Assembly: GCA_029263395.1 (NCBI GenBank)
Contig: JAJCXO010000164.1
Coordinates: 1 to 64,000, forward strand
Direction of reading: 5' to 3'
From: Acidobacteriota bacterium
GTDB lineage: Bacteria; Acidobacteriota; Thermoanaerobaculia; Multivoradales; J023
Length of the DNA: 64,000 bases
The notes under the pieces are model-generated. The model did no database searches. It was given only the letters and a program-made list of their open reading frames with translations, and was not told the DNA's origin. The translations under genes and the position numbers were made by a program. Shown in pieces: positions 9,902 to 19,781 of the stretch. Within the stretch, counting starts at the first letter, position 1. Each line of letters starts with the position of its first letter.

Positions 9902-11097
9902 TCGGCCAAGAGTGAGCTGACCGCGTCAGCGACATCCTGCCGCATCACTTCCGGAGCGTAGACGCGATAGCTGTCGATCCGAGACATGTGGGTGATGAAG
10001 TCGCTAGTGTCGGCCATCGGCTGCAGGGATCCGTCGTATCCCTTGACGAGGACCCGATTTTTCTTCAGGCGATGGGGATCTTTCGCCGAATGGTCCACCA
10101 ATAGGTTGTCGCGACCGAAACGCTGTTCCACCTGTGGAATGAGGTCCGCAAATTGGCGACGTTCCTCGGGTGTCAAATGTTCTTTGGTTTCGAACGCCAG
10201 CGCGTAACGTTCGCGGTGGACGATAGCTCGTGCGTGGCGGTTCTCCGACCGACGCATGGTGTGGTGGACTGAAACATCGTCATGCTCGAGGAACTCCATG
10301 GGATCGGCGCTCCAGCGCACGCCGCTGGCTCGAAGCCACTCGGCGAAATGTAGCTCCATAACTTTGCCGGTGACGTTGAAGTAGACCTGGGTAAACATGT
10401 AATACCGGGCCATCACCAGGGCTTCGAGAGCGTGGACGCCGCCAGCGTCGACCCCCAGGCGCCACTCACCGCTGTCCGGGTCTTCGATCGGGGCGACGGT
10501 GTCGATGAGTCGCTCGAGATCGTAGCTACCGTATTGGACGCCGCAATAGAGGCTGTCGCGGCGTAAATAGTCCATCTTGTCGACATCGAGCTCCGAGGTG
10601 ATGATGTCGGACAACAACCGGTGCGTGCCGGTGGCTTGTTTGCTCAACACCTGTTGCACCGCCAGACTGTTCAAGCCTTCGCCGTAGGTCGCAAAGATTT
10701 GCTGGACTTCTGGCGTGTCGATCAGCCGTCGGGTCATCTCTTCGTGGTCGATCTGATCTTCGAAGAGATCCTCGGCAGAATGGCTGAATGGTGCGTGTCC
10801 GATGTCGTGTAACAACGCGGCGACACGGACCAGTCGACGCTCCAGGCAGTCGGGTCCTACCGGCAAGCGACCGCCGCTCTTGGATGCCAGAGCATCGTAG
10901 ATCCGGCCGGCGAGGTGCATGGTGCCCAGTACGTGGCTAAAGCGGCTGTGCTCGGCGCCCGGAAAGATGAGAAACGTCAGCCCGAGTTGGCGAATAAACC
11001 GCAAGCGTTGCATCGGGCGGCTCTGAATGAGTGCCGTTTCGAGCTCATCGGCACGAATGAAGCCATGGATCGGATCGCGGAATGAAAGCTTCATCAT
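9892..11097 (-). CDS. HD-domain phosphohydrolase (dGTPase/YwfO-like)
   Basis: 401 residues. The N-terminus FRDPIHGFI and the HD core (HSRFSHVLGTMHLAG, then LLHDIGHAPFSHSAEDLF) match the HD family related to dNTP triphosphohydrolases and Bacillus YwfO. The metal-binding H...HD...D set is present, with the distal Asp likely in SELDVDKMDYLRRDS. The usual reaction is hydrolysis of a (d)NTP to nucleoside and triphosphate; the substrate here is not known. Start and folK stop overlap as ATGATGA, which implies translational coupling. The stop lies within a 14-bp tandem duplication. Confidence 0.87.
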   Translation of the reverse strand: MMKLSFRDPIHGFIRADELETALIQSRPMQRLRFIRQLGLTFLIFPGAEHSRFSHVLGTMHLAGRIYDALASKSGGRLPVGPDCLERRLVRVAALLHDIGHAPFSHSAEDLFEDQIDHEEMTRRLIDTPEVQQIFATYGEGLNSLAVQQVLSKQATGTHRLLSDIITSELDVDKMDYLRRDSLYCGVQYGSYDLERLIDTVAPIEDPDSGEWRLGVDAGGVHALEALVMARYYMFTQVYFNVTGKVMELHFAEWLRASGVRWSADPMEFLEHDDVSVHHTMRRSENRHARAIVHRERYALAFETKEHLTPEERRQFADLIPQVEQRFGRDNLLVDHSAKDPHRLKKNRVLVKGYDGSLQPMADTSDFITHMSRIDSYRVYAPEVMRQDVADAVSSLLAETS

Positions 11098-11675
11098 GAT
11101 CTCCAGCCGATGTTTTCCGCGGTCTGCTCCGAGCCGAGTGCGGCGAGCAGCTCTGCAACCACGGCGCCATCGGGTGGAAGCTGAAGCCTGGGTGCCAGGT
11201 CATTGAGCGGAGCCAGCACAAATCGCCGTTCGCGCATCCGGGAGTGGGGTAAGGTCAGGTGGCGGTCGGGTCCGTCGGCTTCGCCCCGGCGCGGGACGCT
11301 ATCCGTGAGGACGCTATCTCCGAACAGCAGCAAATCGATATCGAGCGGTCGTGGCCCGTCGTGTTCACCCTTGCGTCGGCCAGCAAGTCGCTCGAGTTCC
11401 TTGACCTGGTCGAGGACTCGGTGAGGATCGGGTCCATTAGCAGCAGGCAGGGCCGCCAAAACGACCGTGTTGAAGAAGTCTGCTTGCGGAATGAGTGAAA
11501 TGGGTGCTGTCCGGTAAAGAGGCGCGATCTTCAGAGTGCCATAGAGACGGCGAAGCTGTTCGATGGCCCAGGATAACAGAGCTTCGCAGTTGCCGACGTT
11601 GCTTCCGAGACCGAACGCGAGCAGTGACTTGACACGGTCGACGTCAATCGTCGTCTTCGTCCTCGTCGTCCGCAA
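11094..11675 (-). CDS. folK: 2-amino-4-hydroxy-6-hydroxymethyldihydropteridine pyrophosphokinase
   Basis: 193 residues. HPPK transfers pyrophosphate from ATP to 6-hydroxymethyl-7,8-dihydropterin in folate synthesis. The family signature RPLDIDLLLFGD carries the two metal-binding Asp, and LTLPHSRMRERRFVLAPL is the second hallmark. AFGLGSNVGN is the N-terminal strand and loop. The only in-frame start is the ATG at 11675, which places 32 bp of overlap with the end of the FYDLN gene. The 3' end overlaps the HD hydrolase start. The three genes therefore appear to be one tightly packed operon. Confidence 0.93.
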   Translation of the reverse strand: MRTTRTKTTIDVDRVKSLLAFGLGSNVGNCEALLSWAIEQLRRLYGTLKIAPLYRTAPISLIPQADFFNTVVLAALPAANGPDPHRVLDQVKELERLAGRRKGEHDGPRPLDIDLLLFGDSVLTDSVPRRGEADGPDRHLTLPHSRMRERRFVLAPLNDLAPRLQLPPDGAVVAELLAALGSEQTAENIGWRS

Positions 11676-11982
11676 GATCGTCTACATCGGCCGGGATCAC
11701 GTCGTCGGTATCCGGCAGATTGTCGTCTGGGAAGACATCGTCGTCGTCTTCCGCATCGTCGTCGTCTTCCGCATCGTCGTCGGCTTCTTCGGCTTCCGAC
11801 TCGTCAACGAGATCCTCATCCGACTCGTCGTCTTTTTTGGCCTTGGCAGCTTTGCTACTTTTTGCAGCAGCCTTCTGATCTGTGCCGCACTTGGGACAGA
11901 TCTGCTGCGGCTTGCCGAAGTCGTAGAATTTTGCACCACACTCGGTGCAATCGTGCTTGGTTCCTAGCTTTATCTCAGCCAT
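11644..11982 (-). CDS. FYDLN-acid family (TIGR02300) zinc-ribbon protein
   Basis: 112 residues starting at the ATG at 11982, which has GGGAGGAT eight bases upstream. A longer frame upstream to 12099 lacks a binding site and a conserved sequence. The N-terminus has KHDCTECGAKFYDFGKPQQI followed by CPKCG: two CxxC pairs making a zinc ribbon with the FYD(L/F) signature. A lysine/alanine linker and a strongly acidic Asp/Glu tail follow, as in the TIGR02300 family. The biochemical role is unknown. It is the first gene of the folK operon and is divergent from tgt. Confidence 0.85.
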   Translation of the reverse strand: MAEIKLGTKHDCTECGAKFYDFGKPQQICPKCGTDQKAAAKSSKAAKAKKDDESDEDLVDESEAEEADDDAEDDDDAEDDDDVFPDDNLPDTDDVIPADVDDLADDEDEDDD

Positions 11983-12014
11983 TTTTAATCCTCCCAGCGG
12001 TCCGAGGGGCGGCC

Positions 12015-12044
12015 AAGGTAGCATCGTCATATCGGGGATGTCAA
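12015..12044 (-). promoter_or_regulatory. Candidate sigma70 promoter of the FYDLN-folK-HD operon
   Basis: On the minus strand a perfect TTGACA (12044-12039) is followed by an 18-base spacer and TACCTT preceded by TGC, an extended -10. The predicted start would give a leader of about 25 bases carrying the GGGAGG binding site of the FYDLN gene. The -10 itself is weak. Confidence 0.35.
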
Positions 12045-12161
12045 GCAAGTCGTTTATCATGGCCGACCCAAGCTGAAGATTGGCTCTCAATAGAAACAAT
12101 ACGCTTGGTCATGGGTGCTTGGGCGTCCACTTGACAAACCCTCTCAGGAGCATTGGACACG

Positions 12162-13271
12162 ATGGCTTTGAATTTCGAGATTTTGGCGACCTGTGGACAG
12201 GCGCGGCGTGGCCGTGTGACAACTGCCCATGGGCCGATCGAGACTCCGGCCTTTATGCCGGTGGGTACCAAAGGAGCGGTCAAAGGGATGACCACTCAGG
12301 AGCTCGAAGCTGCTGGTGCCAGCGTGATGCTGGCCAACCTTTATCACCTGAGTCTACGGCCCGGTATCGAAGCTATCGAGACGTTGGGAGGGATCCATCG
12401 CTTCACGGGTTGGCGGCGCCCTATCTTGACTGACAGTGGTGGTTTCCAAGTCTTCAGCCTGGCCAAGCTCAGGCGAATGGACGCTGATGGTGTGACTTTT
12501 CGCTCGCATCTCGATGGTTCTCTGGTGCGCTTCACCCCTGAGAACGTTGTCGAAGCCCAATGTCGCCTCGGCGTCGACATCGCCATGGTGCTCGACGAGT
12601 GTTCGTCTTGGCCAATTTCGCAAGAAGATGCCGCCACCTCCTTGGATTTGACCTTGCGCTGGGCCGAAAGGGCGCGCACGGCTTGGCCGGAGGACCATCC
12701 CGGCTCGTTGTTCGGTATTGTCCAAGGTAGCGTCTATCGCGATCTCCGTCTGCGGGCGGTGGAGAGTCTGCGACGGCTGGACTTCCACGGTTATGCCGTG
12801 GGTGGGGTCAGTGTCGGCGAGGGCACCGAAGATCGTCGGGCAGTTGTCGAGTGGACCGCGCCCGAGCTGCCGGCCAACAAGCCGAGATATTTGATGGGTT
12901 TGGGGACGCCGCTCGATATTCTGCATGCCGTGGGTTGCGGGGTGGATCTCTTCGATTGTGTGATGCCGGCACGCAACGCTCGCCATGGAGTGCTCTTCAC
13001 GCGGCAAGGAATCCTGCGTATCAAGAATGCTCGATTCAAAACCGACGAGCGACCGGTTGACGAAGCTTGCTCTTGTCCGCTGTGCGCACGCCAGAGTCGG
13101 GCTCTGTTACACCACCTGATGCGCGCTGGCGAGTTGACCGGAGCCGTCCTGGCGACGTTACATAACGTCCGCTACTATCTTGACTTTATGGCGGATCTGC
13201 GAGAGGGTGTCGAGCTTGGAACGCTATCGGAGCTGGCACAGGAAATCACCGACCGCTACACCGCCAGTTGA
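12162..13271 (+). CDS. tgt: Queuine tRNA-ribosyltransferase
   Basis: 369 residues. Exchanges guanine-34 of GUN-anticodon tRNAs for preQ1 in queuosine synthesis. LTDSGGFQVFSL holds the general acid Asp, and GVDLFDCVMPARNARHG holds the nucleophilic Asp. The zinc ligands are CSCPLC plus the His of ATLHN. The start is set at ATG 12162, eleven bases after CAGGAG; the in-frame TTG at 12153 is only two bases from it. It is followed by yajC, secD and secF, the common bacterial arrangement. Confidence 0.95.
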   Translation: MALNFEILATCGQARRGRVTTAHGPIETPAFMPVGTKGAVKGMTTQELEAAGASVMLANLYHLSLRPGIEAIETLGGIHRFTGWRRPILTDSGGFQVFSLAKLRRMDADGVTFRSHLDGSLVRFTPENVVEAQCRLGVDIAMVLDECSSWPISQEDAATSLDLTLRWAERARTAWPEDHPGSLFGIVQGSVYRDLRLRAVESLRRLDFHGYAVGGVSVGEGTEDRRAVVEWTAPELPANKPRYLMGLGTPLDILHAVGCGVDLFDCVMPARNARHGVLFTRQGILRIKNARFKTDERPVDEACSCPLCARQSRALLHHLMRAGELTGAVLATLHNVRYYLDFMADLREGVELGTLSELAQEITDRYTAS

Positions 13272-13356
13272 TGCGGTCTCCGATTCCTCAGCGGCACGAC
13301 CCGATGCCCTACCCTTTGATGAGGGCCCGCAGGGAATCGGGAAGTTGTCTGCCAGC

Positions 13357-13449
13357 GATAGCAGTCTCTACTAGATAGGCAGTCTCTCAAGATAGGCAGT
13401 CTCCCACAGACCTAGTCTCCCAAGACCTAGTCTCCAGATAATCAGTCCA
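13357..13449. repeat. Degenerate short tandem repeat upstream of yajC
   Basis: About six units of 13-18 bases around the core GATAGGCAGTCTC; the two best copies are GATAGGCAGTCTCTCAA and GATAGGCAGTCTCCCACA. Later units shorten to GACCTAGTCTCC. The block fills most of the tgt-yajC spacer. Confidence 0.75.
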
Positions 13450-13519
13450 AGTCCGGTTTTAGACCCGCCAGAGTTTGGTGGATCGAGTACCGGTCGGCGA
13501 CGACGAGGAACGACGCGAC

Positions 13520-13840
13520 ATGACGACCTACCTGCTGGTTGCGGCCGCCCCGGGCGGACCTCCGGCCATCATGCAGCTGATGCCGCTGGTGATGATCTTT
13601 TTGGTTTTCTACTTCATCATGTGGATGCCCATCCGCAAGAAGCAGAAGGCTCTGGAGCAGCTGCTCGGTTCGCTGAAGAAGGGCGATCGAGTTGTGACCA
13701 GCGGTGGGCTCTACGGCGAGGTGGTAAAGACCGACGACTCCACGGTCATCCTCAAGCTGGCCGAGAATGTGAAAGTGAAGTTCGCCAAGCGTGCGATCGC
13801 CGGACTCGAAGGATCTCCAGAAGACCAGGGGGGTAATTAA
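13520..13840 (+). CDS. yajC: Preprotein translocase accessory subunit YajC
   Basis: 106 residues. One membrane segment (LMPLVMIFLVFYFIMWMPIR) is followed by the family signature KKQKALEQLLGSLKKGDRVV and TSGGLYGEV. YajC associates with SecDF at the inner membrane. The ATG at 13520 has GAGGAA nine bases upstream; an earlier in-frame GTG at 13475 adds residues not typical of the family. secD starts one base after the stop. Confidence 0.93.
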   Translation: MTTYLLVAAAPGGPPAIMQLMPLVMIFLVFYFIMWMPIRKKQKALEQLLGSLKKGDRVVTSGGLYGEVVKTDDSTVILKLAENVKVKFAKRAIAGLEGSPEDQGGN

Positions 13841-13841
13841 A

Positions 13842-15413
13842 ATGGACCGCAGCTTGATCTCTCGTCTCATCGTCATCCTGGTAGTAGTGGTGGCCGCCTC
13901 CGTTTGGGCCTATCCACCCAAGGACAAAATCAAACTCGGGCTGGATCTGCGTGGCGGCATGCACATGGTCTTGCAAGTCGAGACCGATGACGCCATCCGT
14001 GCCGAGACCGACAACGTGATGAACGGCCTTCAGCGCGATCTCGAAGAAGCCGACATCATTGATGCGGTAGTCGAGCGCTCCGGCGACTCGAGTTTCGAGG
14101 TCACTGGCGTTCCGGCCGATCGCGACAACTTCATCGAAGACGACCTCCTCGATCGTTATTACGTCGGATGGACGATGCGGCGATTGGGTGATCGCCTGCA
14201 GATCGAGTTGTCGGATCAAGAGGCTAAAAATATCCGCGAGTTGGCGGTCAATCAGGCCCGAGAGACCATTCGAAACCGTGTCGATGCCTTTGGCGTTGCC
14301 GAGCCGATCATTCACCGAGAGGGGTTGGGCTCGGACCGCATCGTGGTGCAGCTCCCCGGAGTCGACGACCCGGACCGGATCCGCAACCTGATCAAAAATA
14401 CCGCCTTTCTGGAATTCCGTTTGACCAAGGCAAACACCAGCGCTTTTGCCAGTGAGCAGCAGGCGCTGGACGCGATCCGTGGGGCTGACGAAAGTCAGCA
14501 CGAGGTGATGCGCGAAGATCTGCGGGACGAGAACCAGGTCATCGTCGGCCAGCAGTTTTGGGCGGTGGAAAAGCGGCGGGTAATCACTGGCCGGGATCTC
14601 AAAACCGCACGCTTGACGAACGGCGACTTCAACGAGCCGGAGGTGGGTTTTTATCTCACCAGCGAAGGTGGTAAGAAGTTCGGCGACGTGACCGCCAACA
14701 GCATCGGCCGTGGTCTCGCGATCGTGCTCGACGGTACTGTCATTTCGGCACCGGTGATTCGAGCTCGGATTACCGATCAAGGGGTGATCCAGGGCCAGTA
14801 CACCGTCCAGCAGGTGCAAGACTTGGTGACGGTACTGCGCTCGGGTGCTCTGCCTGCCGGTCTGACCAACCTGGAAGAACGTTCGGTCGGCCCGACCCTC
14901 GGGCGGGATTCGATTCTCAAGGGTCAAAAAGCTGGGATGATCGGGTTTGCGCTAGTGATCGTCACCATGCTCGTGGTCTACAAGTTGAGCGGTCTGATTG
15001 CCGTGCTGGCCCTCATGCTCAACGTGGTCCTGGTGTTCGGCGTGCTGTCGATGTTCAACGCCACCCTGACCTTGCCGGGTATCGCCGGGATCGTGTTGAC
15101 GATCGGTATGGCGGTGGACGCCAACGTACTGATTTTCGAGCGCATCCGCGAGGAGCTGCGTTCGGGTCGGACGGTGAAATCAGCTGTTGTTGCTGGTTTC
15201 GGTAAAGCGTTGTCGTCGATTGTCGATGCCAATGCCACGACGATGATCGCCGCAATCTTCCTCTTCATGTTTGGCACCGGCCCGATTCGTGGTTTTGCGG
15301 TGACGCTGTCGGTCGGGATTCTGGCGTCGCTCTTCACCGCAGTGTTCGTCGGCCGCTGGGTGTTCGATTTTCAAACTTCCCGCCGTAGCCGGATCGACAA
15401 GCTTTCAATCTGA
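13842..15413 (+). CDS. secD: Protein translocase subunit SecD
   Basis: 523 residues. An N-terminal membrane helix is followed by LGLDLRGGMHMVLQV (the D1 motif), a large periplasmic P1 domain, and a C-terminal bundle of five helices. That bundle contains IVLTIGMAVDANVLIFERIR, where Asp and Arg take part in proton-driven pulling of substrates. SecDF uses the proton gradient to complete export after SecA. GGGGGG eight bases before the ATG is the binding site, within the yajC stop region. The residue count is a little shorter than E. coli SecD. Confidence 0.95.
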   Translation: MDRSLISRLIVILVVVVAASVWAYPPKDKIKLGLDLRGGMHMVLQVETDDAIRAETDNVMNGLQRDLEEADIIDAVVERSGDSSFEVTGVPADRDNFIEDDLLDRYYVGWTMRRLGDRLQIELSDQEAKNIRELAVNQARETIRNRVDAFGVAEPIIHREGLGSDRIVVQLPGVDDPDRIRNLIKNTAFLEFRLTKANTSAFASEQQALDAIRGADESQHEVMREDLRDENQVIVGQQFWAVEKRRVITGRDLKTARLTNGDFNEPEVGFYLTSEGGKKFGDVTANSIGRGLAIVLDGTVISAPVIRARITDQGVIQGQYTVQQVQDLVTVLRSGALPAGLTNLEERSVGPTLGRDSILKGQKAGMIGFALVIVTMLVVYKLSGLIAVLALMLNVVLVFGVLSMFNATLTLPGIAGIVLTIGMAVDANVLIFERIREELRSGRTVKSAVVAGFGKALSSIVDANATTMIAAIFLFMFGTGPIRGFAVTLSVGILASLFTAVFVGRWVFDFQTSRRSRIDKLSI

Positions 15414-15451
15414 GCCGTGCCGCTACGAGTACTGTTTTCTAGGAGCAGGAG

Positions 15452-16627
15452 ATGCAGTTTCTGACCGATAGCCACATCGATTTCATGAAATACCGAAAGG
15501 TTTTCATCTGGGTGTCGATCCTGTTGTTGGTGGTCGCCTGTGCCGAGTTGTTTTTCTTGACTGGGCTCAATCTCGGCATCGACTTCGCGGGTGGAACGCA
15601 GCTGACGCTGCGTTTGCGTGATAGCGGCAGTCCGGAGGAGTTGCGCCGCACCTTCGAGAACGCTGGCATGCGCGAAGCCCAGATCCAACGTTACGGGGAC
15701 GGAGACTCAGAGTTCCTGATCAAGACACCGGTTGTCGGGGGCAGTGAGGAAGGCAGTGGCACGGCAATGATCGATGCCCTGAACGCCGACTTCAACAGCG
15801 ATGCCGCCGGCCGTCTCGATCTGAATCAACGTGGTGCCGATGCGGTTGCGTCGCTGCTGTACGAAGCCGATCCCGACAGTCGTGTCGGAGTTGACGAAGT
15901 TGCAGCCCGGACCGAGTACGCAACCGTTGCTGCTGCGGTCCTCGAACGCCGCAAGACCCTGACAATTTTCAACTCTTGGGACCAATTAGACAATGTCGAG
16001 GGGCTGAGCGATGCTGCCTTGACGACGTTGAAAGACAAAGCGTTTTTTGGTGCATTCCATGTGCTTCAGAACGAAAACGTCGGCCCGCAGATCGGTTCCG
16101 AGCTGCGCACCAAGGGTGTGCTCGCGGTGGTGCTGTCGTTCTTTGGCATGCTGCTCTACATCTGGTTTCGCTTCGAGTTACGTTTCGGGATCGGTGCGTT
16201 GGTGGCGGTTGTCCACGATTTCATGATCACCCTCGGTCTCTTTGCACTGCTCAATTTCGAGTTCAACCTCAGTACCATCGCCGCGTTCCTGACCCTGGTG
16301 GGTTATTCAGTCAATGATTCGGTGGTGATCTTCGACCGTGTCCGCGAGAACATGCGTCGTTTCAAGCGCCGACCGCTGTTGGAAGTGATCAACCTCAGCC
16401 TCAATCAGACGTTGTCGCGCACCATTCTGACGTCCGGTACGACGTTGCTGGTGTTGATCAGTCTGTTCACCCTCGGTGGTGAGGTAATCCGAGGCTTCGC
16501 GTTTGTGCTCATGATAGGTGTAGTGATCGGAACCTACTCTTCCATCTTTGTTGCAAGCCCCTTTGCGCTGGCCTGGGAAAAGTACTTCGGTCGCGAGACC
16601 AGGGCCCAGCGGAAGGAAAAAGCCTAG
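15452..16627 (+). CDS. secF: Protein translocase subunit SecF
   Basis: 391 residues. Six membrane helices with a periplasmic loop. LGIDFAGGTQLTLRL is the D1-like motif, and LVGYSVNDSVVIFDRVREN is the conserved helix-4 motif. It pairs with SecD. AGGAGCAGGAG lies just before the ATG. The periplasmic region is longer than usual (about residues 60-200), including an acidic stretch around GGSEEGSGTAMIDALNADF. The end is followed by a palindrome-rich spacer shared with convergent valS. Confidence 0.94.
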   Translation: MQFLTDSHIDFMKYRKVFIWVSILLLVVACAELFFLTGLNLGIDFAGGTQLTLRLRDSGSPEELRRTFENAGMREAQIQRYGDGDSEFLIKTPVVGGSEEGSGTAMIDALNADFNSDAAGRLDLNQRGADAVASLLYEADPDSRVGVDEVAARTEYATVAAAVLERRKTLTIFNSWDQLDNVEGLSDAALTTLKDKAFFGAFHVLQNENVGPQIGSELRTKGVLAVVLSFFGMLLYIWFRFELRFGIGALVAVVHDFMITLGLFALLNFEFNLSTIAAFLTLVGYSVNDSVVIFDRVRENMRRFKRRPLLEVINLSLNQTLSRTILTSGTTLLVLISLFTLGGEVIRGFAFVLMIGVVIGTYSSIFVASPFALAWEKYFGRETRAQRKEKA

Positions 16628-16677
16628 GCAGGCGGGGGTCAGTCGGAGGAGTCTGAGGAGGGGCAGCCGGAGGCGGC

Positions 16678-16698
16678 GGGCGGACACAAGGTCCGCCC
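16678..16698. repeat. GTAGGGG-type palindrome downstream of secF
   Basis: GGGCGGAC-ACAAG-GTCCGCCC with perfect 8-bp arms, followed by CCTAC (GTAGG on the other strand). It is the same design as the copies at 37.27-37.46 kb, in reverse orientation. It could serve as a terminator for secF, but no T run follows. Confidence 0.7.
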
Positions 16699-16751
16699 CT
16701 ACAGGCTGTTTCTAGCCTGGCCGGATCGGTTGATTAGACCCCCGCGCAGCG

Positions 16752-16913
16752 GCCGGCCTATTGTCGGCCCAAGTTGATTGTCCTCGCGTAGGGGCCGGCC
16801 TTGTGTCGGCCCTTTTGCTCAGCCAGCAGAAATTGCTGTAGGGGCCGCCGGCCTATTGTCGGCCCAAGTTGATTGTCCTCGCGTAGGGGCCGGCCTTGTG
16901 TCGGCCCTTTTGC

Positions 16914-16919
<6 letters not shown>
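16752..16919. repeat. 95-bp duplication of palindromic spacer including the end of valS
   Basis: A 73-base sequence occurs twice without a mismatch, at 16752-16824 and 16847-16919 (offset 95). Each copy has two hairpins: GCCGGC...GTCGGCCC, and GGGCCGGC...GTCGGCCC followed by TTTT. The right-hand copy contains the valS stop and last Gly codon, so the left copy carries a relic of the gene's end. The TTTT after the second hairpin suggests terminator activity for plus-strand transcription arriving from secF. Confidence 0.9.
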
Positions 16920-19607
<2,688 letters not shown>

Positions 19608-19781
19608 AATGAGATCTCTCTAAGCTGCGCACGGCAGCGGGTTTCACCAGTGACGACCCTGCCGGCAAGGTTTGCTCGATAGTGACAGAGTTAGCCGACG
19701 AGCATTCGGGGCATGGCTGAGGGTCGCGAGACTATAGAGCGACGGGATAGTTAGTCTACACCGAGCACCTTCGATGGCGTC

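Noticed and set aside
13752-14927. 391-residue minus-strand frame
   Set aside because: Antisense to secD with no start signal or recognisable domain.
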